Positions 23,106 through 33,407 are shown, counted from the stretch's first letter. The stretch: DNA of 36,675 bases from Chromera velia (GCA_018398765.1 JAHBMJ010001061.1:1-36675), one strand, 5' to 3'. Notes: generated from the letters alone by a model not told the origin. Translations and numbers: made by a program.

Positions 23106-24594
23106 ATGGGACTATCCCTCCAAAATGTGTTGTCCTACGCGGTCAACAAAAAGGTCAGTCAATTGCACCGACTCTCGGTGTAGCTGGACACGCTGCAGAA
23201 CGCACATAGTAGCTCTACCCCTGTAAGGCGAATGTTGCGTATGGATGCACCTGCAGATTCGCCTGTACTCATGGCAGCTGGCACTGATCTACTGGGTGGT
23301 TTGTCTTTTGGGTGTCTCTTACGTGGTGGTGACGGTCCTGTTGTACCACTCTTACGCAAGGTTCGAAACCGTGTCCGGGACGTTCAATCCGTGGATCGCG
23401 CAAGTCAGTTCAGTGGCTATTGATGCCACCGCAATGGGGAAGCAACTGATCATGGGAGCGTTGATGCTGCACACAAGAGGGATCAACAACAGTTCGGATA
23501 CATGCATGCATGTAAATTCATGTACAGACATTTTTCGGGAAAGTAACAGGAACTTTGCGTGTGCGTGCGAAAACTCTGACTGTCCGTCCTGTTTGAATGA
23601 TGCTCATGAGTGCAGATTCAGAATGTGAAGGGAGGTCAGATGTCCTATTGCCCAACCGGATCCCTGACCGCCTCCCTCCCCGAGAGCTACGACTTTTACC
23701 CCCTGGACAACCCCAAAGTAGGCTCTGGAGGGTTCTTGTACCTGGATCTGAAGTGCAAGACGGACGCGACTTTGGGAGAACAGGTCTGTCTGTTGTTTTC
23801 TTGGCCTGTTACATGGATTTTGGTATGAGTTTCGGATGTTCAAGATCTCTTTTGAGGATTGGAATATCACCCCCCCCAAAATGGGTAACGAGCCGAATGA
23901 ATGTTCTTCAGTGGAGGAATGCAAACCAGATCCCCAGACAAATACCGACAGATTGCAAACTGACCATCGGCAAAAATATACCTTGTATACCCAGGACATC
24001 CAACTGTGAAACCGCTTCAAGAAGGAAAGCAACAAACCCACCGACAGAGAGAGAGAGACAGCGAGGGGGCGGGGGGGAGGGGTAGGGAGGGGTTCTAAAG
24101 AAGAGGAAAAGCAGTACCTCTCTTCAACTTTTCTCATCATTTTTCCCCTCAATGATCGGCTGAGAGAGAGAGCAGGTAACGGTGATGGGCAACGAGATCC
24201 AGTTCACCACACTTCGGCAGGAGATTCTACAGGGCTCTCCCTGCGTCGAACCCACGCAAATGGACCCAACGGACCTCAGCACTATCAGAACCTCCTACGC
24301 AGACAGACGCCTTGACGATGGTACAACAAAATGTGTGACCAATTACTTCATGCCGGGACCGGAGAACTTTCTGATTTATTTGATTCACTCGGCATCTGTC
24401 CCTTTCGAGACGGACAGCAACAAACTCACAGGGGTTCCCTGCACACTACACACGGCCAACAGAGACAAAACTTTCGAGAAGGGGGAAGTGATCACGCTGA
24501 CGGTCAACGAGTTGTTCGAAATTGCGGGAGAGGGAGAGCAGGCTCTGGACGCGATGAATCCGCAGGTAGTTTTGTGAGTCTCTCTCTCTCTGTT

Positions 24595-24630
<36 letters not shown>

Positions 24631-25098
24631 GTAAGAGAGAGAGAGAGAGGGAGAGATAGAAAGACAGATAGAAAGAGAGAGAGAGAGAGAGAGACCGAGA
24701 GAGGAAGAGAAAGAGAGACGCAGAAAGAGAGAGAGAGACAAAGGGAGACAGAGAGAGAGAGAGACGAAGAAACAGAGAGAGGGAGGGGGAGAGAGAGAGG
24801 GAGAGGGAGAGAGAGAGGGGNNNNNNNNNNNNNNNNNNNNNNNNNNNNNNNNNNNNNNNNNNNNNNNNNNNNNNNNNNNNNNNNNNNNNNNNNNNNNNNN
24901 NNNNNNNNNNNNNNNNNNNNNNNNNNNNNNNNNNNNNNNNNNNNNNNNNNNNNNNNNNNGGGGGGGAGAGAGTGCCTGCGTACGTGTGTCTATCCGTCTT
25001 ACTGTTGCAACAGAATCTGTACTGTGAATGAGGGGGGGGGAAAGAAATGTCCCCCCACGATCGGTTCACCTCCTTCCTGCCTTCTGACGTGTCCGTCG

Positions 25099-25138
<40 letters not shown>

Positions 25139-25140
25139 GC

Positions 25141-25171
<31 letters not shown>

Positions 25172-26703
25172 CCTGTTTGGCTGCCTGTCTACATGCAGCT
25201 CTTCACAATTGACCCCGACCACTACCCTCGTTATCGACACACGGGGGCCTCCATTGTGGTCACTTTCACCTACAAGAACCTAGAGTTTGCTAATCTGCTG
25301 GAGACAAACTACAGGCAAGCTGGTTTGCATACAAACACAAAGAAAGAACATGAATACAGCTATCCTATGTACATTCTTGTGAGAGTGAAAACATTCTTGT
25401 TGCATCGTGTTTCTTGACTACCGACATTTTTGTTCCGGTGCAAAGCTTTCCAAACCTGTTTGTTAAAGCGCGCATGCTGTATGTGAATGTTGGTAAAAAC
25501 CGGTCAGTTCTTCAGCATACACATAATAAGCGGAAGTCTCTTATTCTCCAGTGCAGTCAATTTAACTTCACATGCACATTCTTGCGCGCGCAGGTGTGAC
25601 ATCGACGTCCGTCTTCAACAGGGCGTGTGGGGGTTCATGGGATCGGAGACGGAGTATGACAGGGCAACGGGAAGGGACAAGACAGTACTGACCAGTGGGG
25701 TGCGAGTGCGGTTTGTGAGTAGTGGAACTTTGGGCGTGTTCGACGCCTCGCTTTTTCTCCAACAGCTTCTGAATGGGTGGGTGGGTGGGTGGGTATCTGC
25801 GTGCGTATGTGGGGCCGGCCTCCCATGCATGGTTTGCTTGTAGCGATCAACGGGCTTGTTCGTTTTGTCGCTTGTGCTCAATTATTTTCATTTTCTTTGT
25901 TTTGACATCCACGCATGCGAAAACATCCTGCTGTTCGTGGCACCCTTCAGTTTTCTTTGTGCTCTGCTCTTCTACTTGCTTGACCTGGTGGGGTTTGTGC
26001 ACAGACAGAGAATGTCTCTCGTCGTTCTTTGTCTGAGCGAAATTGCTTTTTTTCGCCATCTCTCTTCAGTTTGGTGCTCCTCCTCTCCGCCGGCGTCGTG
26101 GTGGAGGCTCTGGGCAAGTACATATTCAAAAACTTTACCGAGCTCACAGAGCAGAAGGGGCCCTGCGATGGCGACGACACGGGCAGACAGCTGGCAATGC
26201 GGTCCGTGTCGAGAGTGGGAGCGAACTCACGAAGGGTGGCGGATGTAGAGAAGGAGAAGCTGCAGAAGAGGGGAAATACCAAGGGAGAAGAAGGATTGTC
26301 TGACAAGAAAAGGGAATCACCTTCAAATGCAAACAGGGGAGATGAAGCGGAGAGGGGAAGGGAGATGGAAAAACAAGAAAAAGGATACGGTGCAAGCATG
26401 GTAGAGGCTGAGGCGAACCACTTTCAGATGAGTCCCTTCTCTCCCCAGGAGAATAGGGAGGAAGTTTTAGAAGCGCCAGAGGCTCGAACGGGGGGGGACA
26501 AGTGTTCCTCAATGCCGCCTGCTGTGTTTGAGGAGGGTGAAGAGAATTTGGGATCTGACGATATGGTTTCGGATCTCTCTTTAGGGATGCTGCCCGGTGT
26601 TAGCGTTCTTCCTTCTGTTGCTTCAAAAAACAAATCTCGGGGGAGGGCTCTCAGGAGGGAGAGGGAGGCGGGGTGGGGGAGTCGAGAGAGTCTAGGGGTG
26701 TAG
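23106..26703 (+). CDS. P2X-family ligand-gated ion channel subunit
   Basis: Seven exons (23106-23153, 23257-23403, 23616-23783, 24176-24565, 25199-25314, 25594-25776, 26070-26703) join to 1686 nt, 561 residues plus stop. An in-frame stop at 23082 supports this ATG. The topology is that of P2X receptors: a short cytoplasmic N-terminus with Y-x-V-x-K (SYAVNKK, YxTxK position), TM1 at about 22-46, a large ectodomain, and TM2 at about 345-368. Family landmarks in order are NVKGG (68-72, TKVKG position), PENFLIYLIHS (ENFT region), GEVITLTVNELFEIAGEGEQ, TGASIVVTFTY, then GVRVRFVSSGTLGVFD before TM2. P2X subunits form ATP-gated cation channels as trimers. The first lysine of the KxK pair and the lysine of the later K-A-Y-G position appear replaced, so ATP as ligand is unproven. 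A tail of roughly 190 residues, charged and unusually long, follows TM2. Confidence 0.85.
23784..24175 (+). other. P2X intron 3 with open, partly protein-like interior
   Basis: This 392-nt intron joins phase 0 to phase 0. Inside it, the segment after an acceptor-like TTCTTCAG (about 23911) is open in two frames. One reads cysteine-containing and mixed (PTDCKLTIGKNIPC). No donor restores the phase, and the model without it already covers the P2X landmarks. I treat it as intron and flag the alternative. Confidence 0.4.
24599..24820. repeat. (GT)n followed by long (GA)n tract
   Basis: (GT)15 at about 24599-24629 is followed by GA-rich repeats running into the assembly gap. Both lie in P2X intron 4 (24566-25198). 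Confidence 0.9.
24821..24959. other. assembly gap (139 N)
   Basis: A run of unresolved bases inside P2X intron 4, between GA-rich sequence and a G-run. Its true length is unknown. It is intronic in the model, so it should not affect the protein unless it hides an exon. Confidence 0.99.
25099..25170. repeat. (GTCT)18 microsatellite
   Basis: Nearly pure GTCT units with one CCTG interruption, ending about 30 bp before the exon 5 acceptor of the P2X gene. Confidence 0.92.
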
Positions 26704-26932
26704 CAGGATCGATGACTGGAGGGAGAGTTTGTTCAATGTGATTTATTTGAATCGTCTTTTACACTGATTTTTTATCGCTGGAGATCGAAAACTGGAAGAG
26801 AAAAGAAACTTCAGAGGACAGGAAAGACGATGCAAGCGCACTGAGGGGTTCTGCAGAAAGAAGAGAACTAGCTCGAGGAAGGGATGCATTAGGACAAGCG
26901 GGTGGGGGGGGCAGTTGGGTGGGTCCAAAAAC

Positions 26933-26968
<36 letters not shown>

Positions 26969-27638
26969 TCGTTTTGCTGTGCTCGAGAAGACATTTCAGA
27001 CAATTGGTTCCAATTGTTCTTCGTGTCAACTTCTTCCTGCCACTGGGTTCTGTTCCGTTTGTTTTTCTTCTTCTCTAGACTCATCATTATAACAAAAGCA
27101 TTCCTGAATTCATTAATTCATTCGATCAAGTCGGATCAACTTTGTCAGCCAATTGGATGGAAAGGCAAAGACATTGTACAGGGTCTTCATGTTGTACTCT
27201 ATGTCATGCATCGTCAATCATATCACAATTAATCATTGTAGTGATGCGGTGCGTGCTTGTGTGTGTATATAAGCATGAGGAGAAGACATCAGCTGAGCTT
27301 TTATCGTCTGGTCGATCTGTAATATACAAATTCAATATTAGCTTCAATAAATGGGATGGCTTTGGATAGATTAAACAGTGAATTTCTCTCTACTTATAAT
27401 TTATTGTTAGTTACTATTCCTACCTAGTATGATATGGTCACTTTTATTTAAAGGGGGACTTAATTCTAAGAGGACTTTTTTTAGTAATAATTATTTTCTA
27501 GCAACGTTGCCCTAAATCAACACATGCCTCCTCATACTTCGTAGGAGGCGGCTGTTGCTAGGGGTTAGGGCTTTAATACGTTTTTATTTACGTACAGTGT
27601 TTGACGAAGACTAGATACCGTCAACGGAGGCTCCGGTC
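26704..27638. other. P2X 3' flank and AT-rich host DNA
   Basis: No further gene is seen. The first part is purine/pyrimidine-biased. An AATAAA word near 27346 could be a polyadenylation signal. After about 27370 the DNA is AT-rich and includes a nested stem-loop (27498-27561), then a GC-richer stretch up to the retrotransposon insertion site. Confidence 0.4.
27498..27561. repeat. nested inverted repeat
   Basis: CTAGCAAC (27498-27505) pairs with GTTGCTAG (27554-27561). Inside it, GCCTCCT (27526-27532) pairs with AGGAGGC (27543-27549). Together they form a two-tier hairpin in host DNA shortly upstream of the retrotransposon. Confidence 0.7.
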
Positions 27639-27958
27639 CGTTACGTTGTGGCTTGTACGGCGACTTGATCACCCACCAAACTTGCTAGAACTGGGACTGG
27701 GAAACTAACTTCGCAATACTAAGCCCGGCCGGCATTAATTAAGCATACTAAGAGAATTAAGTGACAGACTGACAATACAGAGAAAGAAATAATAGACTTG
27801 CAATACAGAAATAAATAGAAGCATGCCGTACAATCTTCGTGTCTATCCGTCTTACTGTTGCAACCCTTGGAAGTGAACTCTGACTAACAGACTTAAGGAG
27901 GTAAGGTACGATAAGTCTCTAACTAGACTACGTTCTTAGTCTAGGAGGGAATCTGACG
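27639..27958 (+). repeat. 5' LTR (320 bp)
   Basis: It starts CGTTACG and ends CTGACG, so the usual TG...CA ends are missing; the ends form a short imperfect inverted repeat CGTTA/TGACG. It carries an AATAAA word at 27810-27815. Compared with the 3' LTR it has seven substitutions and a non-matching block around 27841-27863. Confidence 0.93.
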
Positions 27959-27976
27959 TGGTAGCAGCAGAGCCCC
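27959..27976 (+). other. primer-binding site (tRNA-Met type)
   Basis: TGGTAGCAG starts immediately after the 5' LTR with no spacer. TGGTAKCAG-type sites complementary to the 3' end of initiator tRNA-Met are common in Ty3/gypsy elements. Confidence 0.7.
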
Positions 27977-28037
27977 GGTCCTCCACCTCAGGGAGACCCC
28001 GCTCTGCCTCTCAACCGTTGTTTGAAGTGCGGGCAGG

Positions 28038-28946
28038 ATGGACCCGTCTACTATCACTCCTGAGCTCATCTAGCAACTCATTCAAACTCAACAGCAGCAG
28101 CAAGCTGAGATCCAGGCACTGCAAGTCCAAAACGGGCAGTTAACCCAACAGAATCAACAGCTGCACCAAGAGCTGATCAACCACCAGCAGACAGTCGTGA
28201 CAGCACAACAAGACACTGTGGGGAACAGCCCCCCAGCGGCCGTGAAGTCAAATTTGAAACCCAAAGAGCCGTTCACATATGCAGGCAGCCGCAAACAACT
28301 CCCAGATTGGCTCCGTACGACCGAAAGATGGCTTCGCTTGTCGCGAGCGTCGGAAGCCGAGAAATGCGAAGCAGCATGTCAGTACCTATCCTGTCCCCTG
28401 CAGAGGTGGTACGAGCTCGAAAACCTCCAAACGCCGTTCCAGGGGTGGAAGAATTTCAAAGAGAGGATTGGGAAGAAGTTCAAAGACCCAAATGCCCAGA
28501 CACGTTTACGAGAGGAAGTCCGAGCAATGAAATGTGGGAACAAGACAGTACAGAAGTACACCGATGACTTCATAGAGAAGGCCATGCAGATTGAGGATGT
28601 CACAGAAGCCGACCTACTACACGACTACCTCAGGGGATTGCCAACTGACATTCGTCTCGCTGTGAAGCGTCGGGGAGTCACGGGAATTGAGGCCGTCATG
28701 ACAGTGGCGGACGAGGAAGACCAATTGATCAGAGGCGAGCGCGCCGATGGGGGCGGGCATGCGGTGCAACAGCGCAACACAGATGGGCCTGCACCAATGG
28801 AAATAGATAGATTGTCGCGCTTATACGCGCTGTCGCACGAGCAGGTGCAGAGGCACATCAGAGAAGACAGATGTTTCAACTGCCACCAACAGGGCCACCG
28901 GGCAAACAGGTGCCCAAAGTCCAACAACCGTCTCCTCCCCCAGTAG
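28038..28946 (+). pseudogene. gag: Gag polyprotein of the chromovirus
   Basis: The ATG at 28038 opens the frame, but codon 12 is TAG (28071-28073). The remainder is open to the TAG at 28944-28946. The N-terminal part is glutamine-rich and coiled-coil-like. The middle matches the retrotransposon Gag capsid region (WLRTTERWLRLS, AACQYLSCPLQRWYEL). The C-terminus has one CCHC zinc knuckle, CFNCHQQGHRANRC, for RNA binding. The next ATG-like start is well downstream, so a product lacking the first residues might still be made. Gag and Pol share a frame and are separated only by the TAG. Confidence 0.9.
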
Positions 28947-31900
28947 CACCGAAACTTCCCATACCAGTCATTTCAGCAGCAACAACAGCAGCATCGGAAT
29001 GCCCCTCCCCGTCCTGACAATCGGAATTTCAGGCACATGGGAGTCAGCAACCCTCTCATGCAACCTCAGGGTCCGGTGGTGCCCTCAGGCCTCGCACCTT
29101 CGCCCATGCAGCACCAGCAGATGTGGCAGCCTGCCGCACGCCCAGTCACTGACTTCCCGCCGGGGTTGTGGGGCTCGCAACAGCAGAATCAGAATGCAAG
29201 CATGTGGAACGGCTACCCGTTTCGCAGATACTACTCCACGAAGACCTCCCGTGCACCGGGGAAGCTCATCCGTTTCCACGGTCGGTTGGCAGGGGTCCCT
29301 GTTCGCTGTCTGTACGATCCTGGGGCAGATTTGAACTTCTTTGCCCATTCTGTTGCCAAGTCGAACCGCTTCACTCTCTGGGATCTCGATGAACCGACCG
29401 CATGCAAGGGTGGGTTGAACGGGGGACCGCAACTTCCGATTTCCCAGGAGGTCAAAGGCCTTCCCCTCTGCATCCAGGGCTTCAGCGCGCCTCTGGATCT
29501 CACAGTAGTCGATCTGGATGATGATTACGATGTTGTGTTGGGGATGCCCTTCTGTGAGGAGTACATTCCTATCCCCCATTACCGTGAGAAGGCCCTCACG
29601 ATCCCTGCGTGTGAGTCGCCGACCGGGAGAGACTTACTCCTGCTCGACAGCGAGGAGTACCCGGCGGAGGGGGAGGGGGAGGACTTCTTTAGCCAGAGAG
29701 AGCTCCGTCGGCTGATGAAGAGACCCAGTAACTGTTCCCGTGTACATCTATTCCGCCTCGAAGCAGTGTGGAAGGGGGGGGTGAGTGATACGTTGGGGGT
29801 GCATTCCCTGCAGTCTGCCGGTAAGTATGGAGACCCACCGCCCCTTTCATCTTTCCCTCCTGACCATCCCATCAATTCTTCGACCTACATGGGATTCCGA
29901 AAGCACCTCCAGAGCAAAGAAGTCCCACCCAGCGTCCGACCGGTTCTCGAAAAACATTTTGATCGATTTCCAGACGAGCTCCCGGGTCTCCCGCCCCACC
30001 GAAAGATCAAGTGTGGGATCAAGCTCGAGGCAGGGCACTCTCTTCCTACGAGAGCACCCTACCGACTGTCATACGGTCAGCTTGACGAACTGAGACGGCA
30101 GTTGGACTCATACCTAGAGAAAGGGCACATCCGCCCTTCGACAAGTCCATATGCTGCGCCAGTCCTGTTTGTACAGAAGGCAGACAGGACGCAATGGATG
30201 TGCATCGACTTCACGGGACTCAACAAGATCACAGTCCGCGACAAATTCCCCATTCCTCACCCAGAAGAGCTGCTGAGTCGCCTCCATGGCGCGAAATTTT
30301 TCTCGTCTCTGGACTTACGGCAATACTTCCATCAAACAAGGATCAGGGAGGGAGACGAGGAGAAGACGGCATTCGTCATAAGATACAGCAGTTTTGAATG
30401 GCTGGTAATGCCGTTTGGCTTGTGTAACACACCTTCCATCAGCATGCATCTCATCACGGATATGCTCAGACCACTCCTTGACAAGTGTGTTGTTGTGTTT
30501 ATTGATGATGTTCTTGTTTTCAGCCGCACTCCGGAGGAGCATATCGAGCACATCAACCAAGTCCTTTCCCTTTTGAGGGAACACCAGCTCTATGTCAAGG
30601 TCTCTAAGTGCGCATGGCTTCGGACAGAGGCAAAATTTTTGGGGTTGGTGGTCGATGAGAAGGGGGTCAGACCAAGTCATGAGAAAATGCAAGGGCTCAC
30701 TGAGTTCGCACAACCCACAGACCACACTTCCCTGCGCCAGTTTCTGGGACTGGCCAATTGGTTCCACCGGTTTGTTCCGAGGTTCTCGTTTCTTGTGGGG
30801 CCTCTCACATTCCTCCTCCAAGGGAATGTCCCCTTCGAATGGAAGACTGCACAGTCGCGTGCGTTTGCTGAGCTGAAGAAGGCAGTACAGGAGCATGCCA
30901 CCCTTGCCCTCCCTGATCCCAGCAAGCCAGTCATTTTGGTGCCCGACGTATCGCAGTCTGCAGGAGCCATTGGGGCTGTCGCCCTCTAGAAGGACTGTGC
31001 AACCGGGAGGTACCGCCCCCTCGCTTTTGGCTCCCGCCGTCTGACATCTACGGAAGCCAAGTACCCCGTCCGAGAGTTGGAATTTCTAGGGATTGTGCAT
31101 TTCGCAAAGGTGTGGAGACACTTCCTGTCTTTAGACTCCGAAATATGGACCGATCACCAGAGCCTCACAAATTTCAGCCAACGATCGTTCGAATTTTGCT
31201 CCCTGCGAGTCCGACGCTGGATTGAGTTCATGCAGGAGCTCGGCATCACTCCAAAGTATATCCCAGGGAGAGCAAACATTGTGGCAGACGCCCTTTCCCG
31301 AAACCCTCCCGCCGCACAGCAGCTCATGCCATCTTCCGCCGAGGTTTCTCGTATGGGTCGCGCTCAGCATCTGCCTGTACGTCCCAGGCCCCTGCCGGAG
31401 GCTGTCCCGGTGTCTGTCCAGCCCATTGGGTCTTTGGGGGCAGAGTACGCTGATCTGCCCGATTTGGTTCCTGAGATTGAGGAGAGCCAGACTCCAGTTA
31501 AGGAGGGAGATGGGCAGCAGTCTCGGGTGGGGATGGAGTTACAGAGTTTGACGGTCTCCGCCACACAGTCACAGGCATTCCTTGATGCCTGCAGGAGGGG
31601 ATACTCAGCCAATCCCTTCTTCCACCCTGTCCTTCAGTATCTGTCACAGCAACACCCACCCGCCCTCACCCCTGATTTTGCCCTTCGTTTGCGAGGCATG
31701 TCGCTTTGTGCCGGTCTCCTGTATTTTGAGGGGAATCGTCTCTGTGTCCTTAGATCTCAGCAGGGGACTGTGATGGCTGGAGTGCACACCCCTCTGCACG
31801 CTGCTCACTTTGGGACGGGGAAGACCTATCGGAAGGTGGCGTCATTGTACTACTGGCCCAAGATGTGGAGGTCAGTCGCTTCTTTTGTTCGCGCGTGCGA

Positions 31901-33047
31901 TCGGTGTCAGAGAAGCAAGGGTCCCACTGCGGCCCGCCCCGGGCTTCTGCAGCCCCTCCCTATCCCTTCACGCCCTTGGAAGTCGACTTGCATTGACCGC
32001 CTTACTGACTTACCACCTTCCGGTGATGAGGGGTTTGATGTGATTCTTGTGGTGCTTTGCCGGCTCATTAAAGCAGTCGTCTTGATTCCCACTCACAGCA
32101 CAGCAGGAGCAGAGGAGACTGCGCGGATCTACCGCCAGCACGTTTCGTGCAAGAAGGGCTTCCAGCGTCATATCGTCTGCGACCGTGACCCCCGTTTTGT
32201 CGCCCGTTTTTGGCAGACCCTCCATGCCTCCAGCGGTTCAGAAGTCGATTTTGCGACTGCATCACACCATGACACAGCGGGTGCTGCAGAGAGGATGAAT
32301 CGCACCCTCAAGGAGGCTTTGCAGTGTCTGGTGGACACGAAGCACTCCCGGTGGTCTGAATTTCTATATGATGTGGAGTTTGTATACAACTCCTCTGTCC
32401 ATGAAGGGACTGGTTTTGCGCCCCTCGCTCTCGATGGTGGGAAGTCCCCGCTCATCCCTCCTGCTCTCAATCTCCCAGTCTCAGTCGAACCTTCTTTCGA
32501 CGCAAAAGAATTTCTGGGGGAGCACAGCCAGATGATCGCTGCAGCAAGAGATTCACTCCGCTCAGCCCAACAAGTCATGACCCGAAACGCCAATCGCCGT
32601 CGGCGTCCCGCCGAAAACATCTGAGTAGGAGATTACGTCCTGGTGCACCGCACGTGGTGGCCACGTCCTGTGGGGAAGGGGGAAGAATATGCCAAGAAGC
32701 TTGATTCAGTTTGGTTCGGTCCGTTCGAAGTCGAGACCGTTCTGCCTCGAGACAATCTGGAGGTTGTCTTGCCTGCTGGGAGCAGGAAGCACCCTATCAT
32801 TCACACATCGTTGTGCAAGCCTTACCGTCAGCCGAGTGGGGAGACTCGCCCCCCGTCTGTCCGCATGCCTGCCTGGGCCGAGGAGGAGTATGAAGTCGAG
32901 AAAATCCTTGCAGTCCAAGGGAGGGGCAAGGCCAAGCAGTACAAGGTTCTCTGGAGGGGATACCCATTAGAAGACGCATCATGGGAGCCCCTGTCGTCAT
33001 TGAAGAATGTAAAACAAGCGATTGCCAATTTCTATGCTTCGGCCTGA
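28947..33047 (+). pseudogene. pol: Pol polyprotein of the chromovirus (PR-RT-RH-IN-chromodomain)
   Basis: The protease has DPGA (29316) where DSGA is usual. Reverse transcriptase shows FPIPHPEELL, SSLDLRQYFHQ, MPFGLCNTP and the catalytic FIDD (30498-30509). RNase H follows and is cut by TAG at 30987-30989 early in the domain. Integrase has the H2C2 zinc region (about 31795-31920) and a DDE core with Asp near 31996, Asp in CDRDPRF near 32176 and Glu at 32289-32291. A TGA at 32622-32624 precedes the GPF module. The C-terminus (about 32883-33036) is a chromodomain, EYEVEKIL then [15 protein letters not shown], known to bind methylated histone H3 and to steer integration. Catalytic residues are retained despite the two internal stops. 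Confidence 0.93.
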
Positions 33048-33065
33048 GTGAGGCGCATAGGCCAT

Positions 33066-33080
33066 GGAGGGGGGAGAGGG
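33066..33080 (+). other. polypurine tract
   Basis: GGAGGGGGGAGAGGG lies two bases before the 3' LTR, in the position used to prime plus-strand DNA synthesis in LTR elements. Confidence 0.8.
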
Positions 33081-33082
33081 CA

Positions 33083-33402
33083 CGTTACGTTATGGCTTGT
33101 ACGGTGACTTGATCAGCCGCCAAACTTGCTAGAACTGGGACTGGGAAACTAACTTCGCAATACTAAGCCCGGCCGGCATTAATTAAGTGCACTAAGAGAA
33201 TTAAGTGACAGACTGACAATACAGAGAAAGAAATAATAGACTTGCAATACAGAAATAAATAGAAGCATGCCGTACAATCTTCGTCCATCTGTATCGCTTG
33301 AATGGAGCCCTTGGAAGTGAACTCTGACTAACAGACTTAAGGAGGTAAGGTACGATAAGTCTCTAACTAGACTACGTTCTTAGTCTAGGAGGGAATCTGA
33401 CG
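33083..33402 (+). repeat. 3' LTR (320 bp)
   Basis: Same ends and length as the 5' LTR. It differs at seven single positions, and it lacks the block that the 5' LTR shares with the P2X intron. Confidence 0.93.
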
Positions 33403-33407
33403 CGGTC

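Larger units (their letters stand above)
27634..33407 (+). mobile_element. Ty3/gypsy chromovirus, full length with two LTRs
   Basis: The element spans two 320-bp LTRs (27639-27958 and 33083-33402) flanked by the 5-bp target duplication CGGTC (27634-27638 and 33403-33407). A tRNA-Met-like primer site directly follows the 5' LTR and a purine tract precedes the 3' LTR. Domain order is Gag with zinc knuckle, protease, reverse transcriptase, RNase H, integrase and chromodomain, as in the chromovirus branch of Ty3/gypsy. From the Gag ATG (28038) to the final stop (33045) everything lies in one frame of 1670 codons, interrupted by four in-frame stops and no frameshift. The LTRs differ at seven single bases plus one replaced block, so this is not a brand-new insertion. 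Confidence 0.95.

Noticed and set aside
23911-24060. Possible extra P2X exon in intron 3
   Set aside because: The segment is open and has cysteines, but no donor keeps the phase, and the existing joins already give an uninterrupted P2X-like order. Transcript data could reverse this.
24331-25212. Long plus frame across the assembly gap
   Set aside because: It reads through N bases and GA/GTCT repeats in a different frame from the P2X exon.
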